Source: Ornithinimicrobium faecis (lineage in GTDB: Bacteria; Actinomycetota; Actinomycetes; Actinomycetales; Dermatophilaceae). From it: a DNA stretch of 64,000 bases. How positions within the stretch are numbered: the stretch's first letter is position 1; each line of letters starts with the position of its first letter. The translations under genes and the position numbers were made by a program. The stretch covers positions 558,001 through 622,000 of the forward strand of contig NZ_CP099489.1 in NCBI RefSeq assembly GCF_023923225.1, written 5' to 3'. The notes beneath the pieces were generated by a model, which had not been told where the DNA came from, searched no databases, and saw only the letters and a program-made list of their open reading frames with translations. Below, in pieces: positions 44,739-58,148 of the stretch.

Positions 44739-45818
44739 TCAGCCGACGAGCCGCACCTCCGGCTGACGCTCGAGGAAGGCGGCGCACCTGGCGGCGGCAT
44801 CCTCAACGTCGGCGAGGTGGTCAGGTGTCCACGACGCGTGGGGCCGGAGCTCGAAGGTGACCCGGGTGTCGGTGAGAGTGCGTTTCATGGCGGCCACCAA
44901 CTGGCCGTCCACCAGGGCCATCCCGATCATGGCCTCACGACCCTGGGGCACCACGCCGGCCGCATCGAGGACCATCCGCGAGTCCTGATATCCGCGATAG
45001 GTCTCGTCCAGCAACTGCAGAAGGTGTGCCGCCGGACGCTGGGGGCCGGCCGGAGGCTCCTCGCCGGGGACGTGCCAAAAAGTGCGACCGTCGTGCTCAA
45101 ACGTTGCGAGTCGGTGGGCGACAGCGGACAGTCCGGCCCGGACGTCGGTCAGCGTGAGGGTGGCCCAGTAGGCCAGGTCGCGCTCGGTGACCGGACCGTG
45201 CCCACGCACATAGCGCAGGGCGATCTCAGCGAGGGCCTCGTCACGAGCAAGGCGCCGAGGGGTTTGCACGCGGTCGGTGAGCCGGGCATAGGTGTGGACT
45301 CCCTCCACGGGGGCGCCGCTGCACACCAGCCCCTGCAGCTCGAGATCGGACAGCAGGATCATCAGCGCGTGACTGCTCAGCTCGTGACCGGCCGCGCTGA
45401 GGAGATCGGCCAGCTGGGTCCGCGTCAGCTCGTCGGCCAGTGCCGTCAGCACGACGTCCGTGAGCTGGTCGACGGTCCGCTGATCCAACCCGTGGGTGCC
45501 GCTCAACTGCTGACGGGTGATGCGTCGCACCCGCGGGGCGGTGAGCTCGAGGAGCCAGGACAGGTCCTCGGCGCACACGTAGTGCCAGGTGGGGCGCAAC
45601 ACATGGGTGCGCAGGACGCGCCCGTCGGCGAGGGCAGCGGCCAGATCGCTCGGATCAGGCGTGGACGTCCGCGTCGCCACGGCCCAGGCGGACTGGGCTG
45701 GGTTCTCGGCCTGCACGGCCAACAGCGACGAGACCACCCCCGTGGCATCGCCAGCTCCTGGGGCGACGAGGCCCTGGCTGCGCAGTCGCCAGCGGGCGAT
45801 GTCGGTGTCGGTCGGCAT
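44739..45818 (-). CDS. AlkZ-like winged-helix DNA-binding protein (HTH_42)
   Basis: 359 residues from the ATG at 45818 (MPTDTDIARWRLRSQGL), 59 codons inside the longest frame. Three tandem winged-helix domains of the AlkZ/HTH_42 family: SSLLAVQAENPAQSAWAVATRT, RVLRTHVLRPTWHYVCAEDLSW and GPVTERDLAYWATLTLTDVRAG. AlkZ DNA glycosylases use a Q-x-Q motif at the first position; here it is Q-A-E, so activity may differ. Family members repair interstrand crosslinks or alkylated bases, or protect antibiotic producers. Convergent with the Crp/Fnr gene. Confidence 0.83.
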   Translation of the reverse strand: MPTDTDIARWRLRSQGLVAPGAGDATGVVSSLLAVQAENPAQSAWAVATRTSTPDPSDLAAALADGRVLRTHVLRPTWHYVCAEDLSWLLELTAPRVRRITRQQLSGTHGLDQRTVDQLTDVVLTALADELTRTQLADLLSAAGHELSSHALMILLSDLELQGLVCSGAPVEGVHTYARLTDRVQTPRRLARDEALAEIALRYVRGHGPVTERDLAYWATLTLTDVRAGLSAVAHRLATFEHDGRTFWHVPGEEPPAGPQRPAAHLLQLLDETYRGYQDSRMVLDAAGVVPQGREAMIGMALVDGQLVAAMKRTLTDTRVTFELRPHASWTPDHLADVEDAAARCAAFLERQPEVRLVG

Positions 45819-45880
45819 GCTCAAGTGTGACAGCGCGGCAGCCGCCTCGCTGTGGGTGCCCCAGGTGACAGGATCAGCGG

Positions 45881-47152
45881 GTGCGGTGGAGTGCGGTGGC
45901 CCCGGTGACCTGGCCCAGCGATGAGGGGTTCCATGCCTGGTGGCGTGCGGCCACAGCGGATGCAGTCGGTGGCGGCGCGATCGGTGATGGCCCAATCGGT
46001 GGCGGCGCGATTGGTGACCGCGCGGTCGGTGGCGGTGGGGATGTGGCCGGGGTGTTCGAGGTCGACGGAGAGCACGTGCGACTTGTCTCCGGCGAGCACC
46101 TGCGGCCCGGCGCGGTCTATCACTGGGTTCCTCCAGAGGGCGGCGTCGTCGGCTCTGCCGCGTGGGGCATCGGCGGGCGGCCCGACCGGCGGGACGTCTA
46201 TCTGGAATATCAGGAGAGCGCCAACCCCCGACGTCGTGTCGTGGTCCGCGTGGATGGCCTCGACGCGTGCGGCTCGGCGAGTGCCACGAGCACCTTGAAG
46301 CACCTGGGCGCCGAGGCGTCTTTCGTCCCCGAGCGGGACCGCCTGCTGGACATCGAGGTCACCCTTGACTGGCTGCTGGTGCAGGTCCGGGCCCGCGTGG
46401 CGCCAGCCGAGGCCGGGGAGCAGCTCCGGGTGACGCTGCGCGTGGTCGGCAGGGGGCTCTGGAAGCCCATCGTCGCCCCCCTGCTGGTGCCGCTCGGGAT
46501 CCCACTGCGCCACCTGCTCACCAGCGAGACGGAGGAGGCCGCCGACCGACTGACGCACCTGGACGAGGACCCCCGGGGCAACGGTGCGCCCGAGCGGGAG
46601 CTGGCGCGGATCCGCGAGGGCGCCGAGCTGATCCGCTCCCGTCTCCACGAGGTGGTGCGCACCGTCGATGCCCGGCCCTTCTGGAGGGGCCGCGGTCAGG
46701 GTGCACTGCAGGAGGCCTTCGCGGCACTGCCAGCCGTCGGGGCTGGTTGGCCGACCGTGAGCCCCGCCATCACGTTCGGTGCCAGTGGCCGGTGGTGGGA
46801 CGAGGAGCAGTGGATCTTCGACGCACTCATCGACCGGAACCCCTGGCGACGCAAGCGGCACGAGCTGGTGGACGACCAGGTTGACCTCTGGCTGAGCCAG
46901 CAGGAGTTGCTGATCGAGCACCGCGAGAAGGCACAGGCGGAGCACGCGGCGGCCGACGTGGCCAAGGGCGACCTCAGCGTCGCCACCGCGGCACAGTTCA
47001 ACGAGCTGATGGACCTGTCGTGGCTGGCCAGTCCCTGGTCGGCGATCCGGCACCTGGTGCGCAAGGCCCGGGAGGAGGACGAGGACCTCCCGCAGCTCGA
47101 CACCGACGAGGACGCCCGCCGGTTCCTCGCCAGCATGCTCGAGGACCTGTGA
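45881..47152 (+). CDS. Protein of unknown function with Gly-rich repeat
   Basis: 423 residues from a GTG. Residues about 28-53 are a Gly-rich repeat (VGGGAIGDGPIGGGAIGD), encoded by a roughly 30-bp tandem DNA repeat at 45968-46032. After it comes a beta-rich domain (VFEVDGEHVRLVSGEHLRPGAVYHWVPP) and a long charged helical C-terminal half, rich in Glu, Arg and Trp (WIFDALIDRNPWRRKRHELVD). No signal peptide and no membrane helix. I do not recognise a family. Divergent from the AlkZ-like gene and convergent with the GH3 gene. Confidence 0.75.
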   Translation: MRWSAVAPVTWPSDEGFHAWWRAATADAVGGGAIGDGPIGGGAIGDRAVGGGGDVAGVFEVDGEHVRLVSGEHLRPGAVYHWVPPEGGVVGSAAWGIGGRPDRRDVYLEYQESANPRRRVVVRVDGLDACGSASATSTLKHLGAEASFVPERDRLLDIEVTLDWLLVQVRARVAPAEAGEQLRVTLRVVGRGLWKPIVAPLLVPLGIPLRHLLTSETEEAADRLTHLDEDPRGNGAPERELARIREGAELIRSRLHEVVRTVDARPFWRGRGQGALQEAFAALPAVGAGWPTVSPAITFGASGRWWDEEQWIFDALIDRNPWRRKRHELVDDQVDLWLSQQELLIEHREKAQAEHAAADVAKGDLSVATAAQFNELMDLSWLASPWSAIRHLVRKAREEDEDLPQLDTDEDARRFLASMLEDL

Positions 47153-47207
47153 CGTCAGGTCGGTCCAACCGCGCGTCACGTCCCGTCGCGATCGACGGCC
47201 CTGCGGA

Positions 47208-49397
47208 CTAGTCCTCCCGCGCCGCAAACGTCAGGCCGTGGCCATAGCGGTAGAGCGGACCGTCGGTCGTGGTGTCATAGCCGGGCAGGTCGCTGTGCTG
47301 CTCCTCGATGGCCCGCGCCGAGCCCGCGAGCGCAAACGGCATCCTGCCCTGTGGTGCGAACTCGCCGGTCAGCACGTCCAGCAGCGCCGCATCGGTGATG
47401 CCGAAGGTCGCCACGATCGCCCCGGCGTCGCGCAGGCCGCTCTGCTCATCCAGCACGAACGGCTGGCGGAAATAGACATCCAGGACCACCTTCGTTGGGT
47501 CGCCGACCTCGTCCATGACCTGTTGGATCGTGGTCAGTGAGGGCTGGACGGCCCACGACTCGGCAGCCTCCATGCCGGTGAAGTCGATCACCCCACTCTC
47601 CCAGGGCAGCGGGCCGCCAAAGGGCAGGCCGTCGTCGGTGCACGTCTCGGCGCCATAGGCCACGCCCGCGTCTGCTGCTCCGTAGGGAGTCTTGCCGTCC
47701 AGTCCGCGCACACCTGGAAAGACGACCGGGCTGATCTTGTCCGGTCGCATCCCTGAGTCCGGCTCCGCGCTGCGATAACCCGCCGTGCCAAGGGTCAGGG
47801 CACTGAGACTGACCAGCACGTGGTCGGCGCCCTCGGCGCTCGGGCGGTCCTCGGCGTTGCCATCGACCACGGTGAAACCTCGGGAGGTCAGTGCGTCCGT
47901 GTCGATCGTGCCCAGCACATACACGGTCGACCCCGGGCGCAGCGGCAGCGCCGGTCCGGTGCCGTCGGCCCGGTCCCGGTTCTCCAGCAGCACGACCGAA
48001 CGACGCTGTATGCCGAGGGCCACCTCCGCGTGGGCAGTGCTGGACAGCACGTGGTTGGGTGCCGTCTCATCGACATAGGGGTTCTCGAACAGGCCCATCA
48101 GGAACATCGGGACGAGCAACCGCTCGGCGGCCAGGTCGACCCGGGCCGAGGAGACCAGACCGTTCTCCACCAGGCTGGTGATGGTCGTGATGTCGTGGAA
48201 CCCGGACAGGGTGTCGGAGCCTGAGTTGATCGCTGCCGCGACCCGCTCCGGGATCGTGACCTCCTCCAGGCCCCAGGCACGCTCGGTGACGATCCCGGTG
48301 TCGGAGTTGACATACCCCGCGAAACCCAGCCCCCCGCGCAGCAGCCCGTTCACGATCTGGTCACTGAACGCCATACCGACGTGGTCGTAGGTGACCCCGT
48401 CGTGGGTGACATTCATCGGCACGCCGTAGTAGGGCATGATCGCGGCCGCACCGCCGGCGACGGCCGCCTTGAACGGCTCGAGGTGGTGACCGAAGTTGTC
48501 ACCGGGATAGACCTGGGTCTTGCCGAAGGAGTAGTGCGGGTCGAGCCCGCGCTCCTGGGGGCCGCCGCCGGGGAAGTGCTTGATGGTCAGGGCGACGTCG
48601 GTGGCGGGGCTCAGCGAGGAACCGTCCACGACCTCTGCTCCTTGCAGGGTCTGCAACAGCGCGGTGACGATGTCGCTGGTCAGGGTCGCGTCCTCGCTGA
48701 AGCACTCGTGGGTGCGATACCAGCGCGGTTCGGTGATGAGGTCGACCATGTAGCCGTACATCTCGCGCAGCCCGATGGCGCGCCACTCCGCCCCCATCAC
48801 CTCGGCGAAGCTGACGACCGGGGCCATGCTCCCGGCGCCCAGGGCAGCGGCGGCCAGCCCGGCCTCCTTGGGGAAACCGCTGAAGGCGCCGTGACTCTCG
48901 TTGATGCCGGCGCGGGCATCGGGGTCGATGTGGTTGCGGGCGTTGGACTTGGCCAGCACCGGGATGCCCAGTCGGCTGCTCTCGGCCAGCTCCTGCACGG
49001 CGTTGAGGAAACGTGCCGCCTGCTGGGGTGTCAGGGACGAGCCGGCGACGAACGGGTGGTCGTCGTCGCCCCGTGTCTCCTGGCCGGGCAGCGCCACGAC
49101 GTTGCGGAAGATGATCCGGCGCATGTGCTGACCCTCGAGGTGCTCGCGCCCCTGCCTGGTGACCGTGCCACCCCAGCCGGCGTTCACGGTGTCGATGAGC
49201 ATCAGGCCAGCCTTCTCCTCCAGCGTCATCCGGGAGACCAGGTCGGCCGCGCGCTGCCGGGCGGACAACCTCCAGTCCTCATAGGGAGCCAGCTGCCCGT
49301 CCCCGTCGAGGTCCTTGAACTCAAGGCCGTCGAGCTGGAGGGTCGGCGCCGATCGGGTGCCGAGGTGCGGCTGTCCTGGACTGGGTCGGGTCGGCAT
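47208..49397 (-). CDS. Glycoside hydrolase family 3 (beta-glucosidase-like)
   Basis: 729 residues from the ATG at 49397, behind GAGGAAAC; a GTG four codons upstream is less likely. The family 3 N-terminal domain starts after DGLEFKDLDGDGQLAPYEDWRL, an unusual EF-hand/dockerin-like DxDxDG stretch. It continues with RMTLEEKAGLMLI, SNARNHIDPDARAG, TIKHFPGGGPQERGLDPH and the nucleophile Asp in FAGYVNSDTGIVTE. The C-terminal domain has VVLLENRD. No signal peptide, so it is probably intracellular. It hydrolyses a beta-linked glucoside or similar sugar. It is divergent from the DHA2 exporter, 156 bp away. Confidence 0.9.
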   Translation of the reverse strand: MPTRPSPGQPHLGTRSAPTLQLDGLEFKDLDGDGQLAPYEDWRLSARQRAADLVSRMTLEEKAGLMLIDTVNAGWGGTVTRQGREHLEGQHMRRIIFRNVVALPGQETRGDDDHPFVAGSSLTPQQAARFLNAVQELAESSRLGIPVLAKSNARNHIDPDARAGINESHGAFSGFPKEAGLAAAALGAGSMAPVVSFAEVMGAEWRAIGLREMYGYMVDLITEPRWYRTHECFSEDATLTSDIVTALLQTLQGAEVVDGSSLSPATDVALTIKHFPGGGPQERGLDPHYSFGKTQVYPGDNFGHHLEPFKAAVAGGAAAIMPYYGVPMNVTHDGVTYDHVGMAFSDQIVNGLLRGGLGFAGYVNSDTGIVTERAWGLEEVTIPERVAAAINSGSDTLSGFHDITTITSLVENGLVSSARVDLAAERLLVPMFLMGLFENPYVDETAPNHVLSSTAHAEVALGIQRRSVVLLENRDRADGTGPALPLRPGSTVYVLGTIDTDALTSRGFTVVDGNAEDRPSAEGADHVLVSLSALTLGTAGYRSAEPDSGMRPDKISPVVFPGVRGLDGKTPYGAADAGVAYGAETCTDDGLPFGGPLPWESGVIDFTGMEAAESWAVQPSLTTIQQVMDEVGDPTKVVLDVYFRQPFVLDEQSGLRDAGAIVATFGITDAALLDVLTGEFAPQGRMPFALAGSARAIEEQHSDLPGYDTTTDGPLYRYGHGLTFAARED

Positions 49398-53316
<3,919 letters not shown>

Positions 53317-53384
53317 GCGGGCCGCGACGCAACGAGTCGCACTGGCGGACACAGAATCGGGTGCACGCCCCCACGCCCCCACGC

Positions 53385-53530
53385 CCCAGGGCACCCGTCG
53401 TCACGACTGCTGTCCCCAGGGCACCTGTCGTCACGGCTGCCGCCCCAGGGCACCCGTCGTCACGACTGCTGTCCCCAGGGCACCTGTCGTCACGGCTGCC
53501 GCCCCAGGGCACCCGTCGTCACGGCCCACG
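53385..53530. repeat. Five-copy tandem repeat, alternating 30/29 bp
   Basis: Copies of CCCAGGGCACCYGTCGTCAC begin at 53385, 53415, 53444, 53474 and 53503, forming a 59-bp composite period with two alternating variants. A few CACGCCCC copies precede it. It occupies most of the 353-bp gap between the dienoyl-CoA reductase gene and the DUF222-HNH gene. The rest of the gap holds the downstream promoter region. Confidence 0.9.
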
Positions 53531-53669
53531 TCACCGCGCCTGCCACCGCGCTCGTGGAGGCAGGCCCGAGCGCCTCGTTGTGGACAACCCAAGGGCACTG
53601 TCCGACGTCTGTACTAATGTTGTTGGTGTCGATCAGGACACCCCGTCACAGACTCGGGAGGAGGGGACG

Positions 53670-55523
53670 ATGAGCATCGAGACACAGCCAGGTGAGGCGC
53701 TCGCACTAGCCACGTCCTCCAACGCCGAGCGCACCACGTCGCCCGGATCCGAGCCGGCCATGTCGGCAGCAGAGGTGGCCTCCTGGGCGACACGTATGGC
53801 CACCGGTGGCGACCTGGAGCCGTTGGCTGCCAGCTCGCCCGCGGAGCTGTGTGACGTGCTGACTCAGCTCGAGGTGCTCAAGAACGCGTCGGCCGCGGCG
53901 CAGGCACGCGTGACCCTCCTGGCCCACGCCGCCCTGGGTGACCAGGCGCTGGCTGACGGCGTCCCGCGGGAGAAGGCCGACAAGGGCATCGCCCAGCAGT
54001 TGGCGATGGCGCGACGGGAGTCCCCACACGCGGGGTCACGACACGTCGGGTTCGCCACGGCGATCGTCACCGAGATGCCGGCGACGCATGCTGCGCTGAC
54101 GGCTGGGCTGATTGGAGAGTGGACGGCGACGCAACTGGTGAAGGAGACCGCCTGCCTCTCGGTGGAGCACCGCGGCCTGGTGGACGCCCACCTGGCCGGC
54201 CGCTTCGGTGGGGACTCGCACCGTGCGCTGGTCGCGGCTGCCAAGGCCAAGGCCTACGAGCTGGACCCCTATTCAGTGACCAACCGGGGACGCAAGGCGA
54301 AGTCCGACCGCCGAGTCAGCATGCGTCCGGCTCCGGACGTGATGGCGATCGTGTCGGGCTATCTGCCGGTGGCCGACGGCGTGGCCTGTTACAAGGCCCT
54401 GGACCAGGCGGCGAAGTCCTTGAAGACACAGGGTGATGAGCGGTCTCTGGATCAGCTGCGTGCCGATCTGTTCGCCGAGCGGTTGACCGGCAGGGCCCCC
54501 GCTGACGGCCAGCACATCGAGGTCGGGCTTGTGATCACGGACAAGGCGCTCGTGGGACTGGACGAGACTCCAGCCCGGCTGGAGGGCTATGGCCCGATCC
54601 CGGCCCCGATGGCCCGCGACCTGCTGCAGCCTGACGGCACTAGCGCCGTGCCGCGCAGCGACCGGCCAGACGAGGTCGACGACACCCCGGCTGTCCAGGA
54701 TCCTGGCCTCGCGGACAACCCTGGCTCTGACCAGCCGGACTCGACGGAGGAGCGAGCCCGCCGAGAGGCGGTCATCTGGGTCCGGAGGCTCTATGCCGAC
54801 CAGGAGACCGGCGTCTTGATCAATCAGGACGACCGGCGGCGCACCTTCACCGGAGCGCTGCGCCGGTTCATCGTCGCGCGAGACCAGGTCTGCCGGACGC
54901 CATGGTGCGATGCACCGGTGCGGCATGCCGACCACGTCCTCGCCTTTGCCCGGGGTGGCCGCACGAGCAAGGTGAACGCCAACGGGTTGTGTGAGGCCTG
55001 CAACTATGGCAAAGAGGCTGACGGGTTGTCGCACGAGGTCGTGGACCTGGCCGACGGGACGCACACGGTGAAAATCACCACGCAGACGGGCCACACCTAT
55101 TATTCGAAGCCCCCACCTGTCCTGCCCACCCTCGGTTGTTCAGGGGAGCAGTCTGTCCCGGAGTCGACCTCACGGTCCGTCGGCGGTCTCCCGCAGGAGT
55201 CTGTCGCCGAGCAGCCGCCAGGGTCTGCCCGTGAGGTGCCACCAGGGTCCGCTGCGCAGGCTGGCAGGTCCTGCGCCATGAGGCGTGCCAACCAGCAAGC
55301 AACGATCACGATCCGACTCTCCGCACCGGCGGGTGAGCTGGTCCGAGGTGCTCGCGCGTCGAGCACCCGACCACCTGGAGCCAGACGTTCCCTGATCCAG
55401 GCCGGGATCTGGCGACCGGGGAGCAACACTGCACGCGATGGCTCACGGCACGCCCAGGACGCTGCGGACGGATCCAGTCCGCTGGAGACCTTCCTCGCGG
55501 GTCTGCTCAGCGAGGCTGTCTGA
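53670..55523 (+). CDS. DUF222 HNH endonuclease (13E12-type)
   Basis: 617 residues from the ATG at 53670, behind GGGAGGAGGGG. The long DUF222 domain (about 60-330; LEVLKNASAAAQARVTLL, ADKGIAQQLAMARRESPHAGSRHVGFA) is typical of actinobacterial 13E12 repeat-family proteins. The C-terminal HNH motif is RTPWCDAPVRHADHVLAFARGGRTSKVNANGLCEACNYGKE, with Cys-Cys zinc pairs and the catalytic His. A Pro/Ser-rich variable tail follows. These occur in many copies in such genomes and may be mobile-element-linked nucleases; role unknown. Confidence 0.93.
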   Translation: MSIETQPGEALALATSSNAERTTSPGSEPAMSAAEVASWATRMATGGDLEPLAASSPAELCDVLTQLEVLKNASAAAQARVTLLAHAALGDQALADGVPREKADKGIAQQLAMARRESPHAGSRHVGFATAIVTEMPATHAALTAGLIGEWTATQLVKETACLSVEHRGLVDAHLAGRFGGDSHRALVAAAKAKAYELDPYSVTNRGRKAKSDRRVSMRPAPDVMAIVSGYLPVADGVACYKALDQAAKSLKTQGDERSLDQLRADLFAERLTGRAPADGQHIEVGLVITDKALVGLDETPARLEGYGPIPAPMARDLLQPDGTSAVPRSDRPDEVDDTPAVQDPGLADNPGSDQPDSTEERARREAVIWVRRLYADQETGVLINQDDRRRTFTGALRRFIVARDQVCRTPWCDAPVRHADHVLAFARGGRTSKVNANGLCEACNYGKEADGLSHEVVDLADGTHTVKITTQTGHTYYSKPPPVLPTLGCSGEQSVPESTSRSVGGLPQESVAEQPPGSAREVPPGSAAQAGRSCAMRRANQQATITIRLSAPAGELVRGARASSTRPPGARRSLIQAGIWRPGSNTARDGSRHAQDAADGSSPLETFLAGLLSEAV

Positions 55524-55600
55524 AGCAACGCACCACTCCCCCTCCCACGCCTCAGTCGTGAGTGCTCGTCAGGTTGCGGGGTCTGCCGGTCCCGCGTCCG

Positions 55601-57391
55601 TCACCTGTTGCCGGTCGGCGATGGGCCAGGCGACAGCGCGCTCAGGTGGCGTGCAGTGTTGACCAGTCCCACATGGCTGAACGCCTGTGGTGTGTTGCCC
55701 AGGTGGCGGCCCGAGACGGGGTCGACCTCCTCGGCAAGCAGGCCCAGGTCGTTGCGGAGGGCTAAGAGCCGCTCAAAGTGCTCGCGGCCCTCGTCGACGC
55801 GGCCGATGCCGACGAGTGCGTCGGCCAACCAGAAGCTGCAGAGCAGGAAGGCGCCCTCCTCACCGGGCAGACCGTCGACACCGTGCTCGGTGCGATAGCG
55901 CAGGACATACCCGCCCTCGGTGAGCTCTCGCTGGACCGCATCCACGGTCCCGACCACCCGCTCGTCGTCCCAGGGCAGGAAACCGACCTGGGGGATGAGC
56001 AGCAAGGACGCGTCCAGGCTGGGCGAACCATAGAACTGGGTGAAGGTCCCGCGGGAGGCATCGAAGCCCTCAGTGCACACCTCGTGATGGATCTGCTGCC
56101 GCAATGATTTCCACCGGTCCACCGGGCCCTCCAGCCCGAAGTCCTCGACGGCACGCACGGCCCGGTCGATCCCAGCCCAGGCCATCACCTTGGAGTGCAC
56201 GAACTGTCGGTCGGGCCCGCGGATCTCCCACAGGGACTTGTCCGGCTGCTGCCAGTTGCCCTCGAGGAAGTCCAGCATCTCGCGCTGCAGGTCCCAGGCG
56301 TCGGGGGCGGACGACAGCCCCGTCTCGCGGGCCACGTGCAGCATGTCGAGCACCTCGCCCCAGACATCCAGCTGGAACTGGCCGGCGGCACCGTTGCCCA
56401 CGCGGACCGGGGGTGATCCCTCATAGCCGGTGAGCCAGTCGAGCTCATACTCGGGCAGGCGCCGCCGCCCGTCGATGCCATACATGATCTGCAGGTCGGC
56501 AGGGTCCCCGGCCACCGCCCGCAGCAACCAGTCCCTCCACGCGTGGGCCTCGCTCTCGAAGCCGGTGCCCAGGAGGGCCTGCAGCGTGAAGGTGGCATCA
56601 CGCAGCCAGCAGAAGCGATAGTCCCAGTTGCGGACCCCGCCGATGTCTTCGGGCAGTGATGTCGTCGCTGCGGCGACGATCCCGCCCGAGGGGGCGTAGG
56701 TCAGACCCTTCAGCGTGATCAGGGAGCGCCGGACCGCCTCGTCCCACCCGCCCTCGTAGTCACAGTGGGAGATCCACTCCGCCCAGAAAGCCTCGGTGTG
56801 CGACAGCATGCGCTCTGCATCGCGGCGAGCGGGCTCGCGTTCATGGCTGGGGTGGTGGGTGAGGATGAACGGCACGCGGTCACCGGCCGAGACCTCGAAC
56901 TCGGCCGTCGTCATCAGGTCGTGCCCGTGGACCTCGACCGGGGTGTCCAGCCACACGGAGTCCGGCCCCGCGATGGCGGAGAGCTGGGTGCCGTGATGCT
57001 TGACCCACGGGATGATGTTGCCGTAGTCGAATCGCAGCCGCAGATCGCTGTGCATCCGGACGCGACCGGAGATGCCCTCGACGATGCGCACCATGTCGGC
57101 GGCCTTGTCTCGCACCGGCATCAGGTCGATGACGCGCACGGACCCGTCGGGGGTCTCCCACTCGGTCTCCAGGATGAGCGTGTCGCCCCGATACTGGCGG
57201 CGGGTGCACCGGTCGGCCCCGACCGGTGCGAGCTGCCAGTAGCCGTTGTCCTCGGTGCCGAGCAATCCGGCGAAGCAGGCACCGGAGTCGAAGCGGGGCA
57301 GGCACAACCAGTCGATCGAGCCGTCGTTGCCGACCAGGGCCATCGTGTGCATGTCCCCGATGACCCCGTAGTCCTCGATGGCCAGTGCCAC
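55601..57391 (-). CDS. Glycoside hydrolase family 15 (glucoamylase/trehalase-like)
   Basis: 596 residues. ALAIEDYGVIGDMHTMALVGNDGSIDWLCLPRFDSGACFAGLLG is the N-terminal GH15 beta-sandwich. The catalytic (alpha/alpha)6 barrel has NWDYRFCWLRDATFTLQALL, with the WLRD/E acid region, then EIRGPDRQFVHSKVMAWAGIDRAV and GEEGAFLLCSFWLADALV. Actinobacterial members of this type are often trehalases or glucoamylases. No signal peptide. Divergent from the DHFR-like gene, with 193 bp between. Confidence 0.92.
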   Translation of the reverse strand: MALAIEDYGVIGDMHTMALVGNDGSIDWLCLPRFDSGACFAGLLGTEDNGYWQLAPVGADRCTRRQYRGDTLILETEWETPDGSVRVIDLMPVRDKAADMVRIVEGISGRVRMHSDLRLRFDYGNIIPWVKHHGTQLSAIAGPDSVWLDTPVEVHGHDLMTTAEFEVSAGDRVPFILTHHPSHEREPARRDAERMLSHTEAFWAEWISHCDYEGGWDEAVRRSLITLKGLTYAPSGGIVAAATTSLPEDIGGVRNWDYRFCWLRDATFTLQALLGTGFESEAHAWRDWLLRAVAGDPADLQIMYGIDGRRRLPEYELDWLTGYEGSPPVRVGNGAAGQFQLDVWGEVLDMLHVARETGLSSAPDAWDLQREMLDFLEGNWQQPDKSLWEIRGPDRQFVHSKVMAWAGIDRAVRAVEDFGLEGPVDRWKSLRQQIHHEVCTEGFDASRGTFTQFYGSPSLDASLLLIPQVGFLPWDDERVVGTVDAVQRELTEGGYVLRYRTEHGVDGLPGEEGAFLLCSFWLADALVGIGRVDEGREHFERLLALRNDLGLLAEEVDPVSGRHLGNTPQAFSHVGLVNTARHLSALSPGPSPTGNR

Positions 57392-57584
57392 TTGTCCTCC
57401 GTCCCGCCGCCCCGGTCGGACGCCTCGTCTCCGTCCTATCGGCTAGAAGACACCGCCGCAACCGGCGAGTGGTCCACGGTCCTGACGTGGAGGATCCTGA
57501 GGCGAGGTCGATCGTCGTGCGATGAGTTTGCCGACCCGGCGTGGTCGGTCCAGATGAGGCACAACCCACCCCACAGGAGGACTC

Positions 57585-58145
57585 ATGCGCAAGGTAGTTT
57601 CCGGTCTGTTCCACTCCCTCGACGGAGCCGTCGAGGGACCCGACCAGTGGCAGTTCGACAGCTTTGATGCGGAGTTGGGCGAGCTGATGACCCGCACCAT
57701 CGGCAGCATCGACGAGACCGTCCTGGGTCGGGTGACCTACCAGGAGTGGGCCGACTACTGGCCCAATTCCGTTCCGTCGGAGGACAACCCATTTGCGGAG
57801 TTCATCAACCAGGTCCCCAAGCACGTGGCCTCCACCACGCTCACCGGGCCCCTGGAGTGGCAGAACTCGCGGCTCATCGAGGACGACCTGCATGACCACG
57901 TGCGCCAACTCAAGGAGTCGTCGGGCCAGGACATCGGCGTGCAGGGCAGCATCAGCATCGTGCGCGACCTGTTCCTGGCCGGGCTGCTCGATGAACTGAT
58001 CTTGATCACCCACCCGGTCATCGCGGGCGGCTCCTTTCGGCGACTCTTCCAGCCGGGTGACCCCACCACCCGGCTGGAACTGGTCGACCTGGTCAAGACG
58101 TCAGCGGGCAATGCTGTCCTGACCTACCGCCGCAGGGCCGACTGA
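57585..58145 (+). CDS. Dihydrofolate reductase/RibD C-terminal-like protein
   Basis: 186 residues, ACAGGAGGA upstream. RKVVSGLFHSLDGAVEGPDQW starts the RibD_C/DHFR fold; LGRVTYQEWADYW, DIGVQGSISIVRDLFLAGLLDELILITHPVIAGGSFRRLF complete it. These are NADPH-dependent reductase-like proteins of uncertain substrate and do not replace FolA. Ends 3 bp from the convergent lipoprotein stop. Upstream gap of 193 bp shows no other feature I can support. Confidence 0.9.
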   Translation: MRKVVSGLFHSLDGAVEGPDQWQFDSFDAELGELMTRTIGSIDETVLGRVTYQEWADYWPNSVPSEDNPFAEFINQVPKHVASTTLTGPLEWQNSRLIEDDLHDHVRQLKESSGQDIGVQGSISIVRDLFLAGLLDELILITHPVIAGGSFRRLFQPGDPTTRLELVDLVKTSAGNAVLTYRRRAD

Positions 58146-58148
58146 GCA

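Noticed and set aside
53385-53530. Possible CRISPR array
   Set aside because: The variable parts between conserved 26-bp segments are only 3-4 bp, and two unit types simply alternate. No cas genes are present. It is a minisatellite.
53670-55523. Homing endonuclease or intein
   Set aside because: The HNH domain is fused to DUF222 in a complete, free-standing gene and interrupts no other coding sequence.
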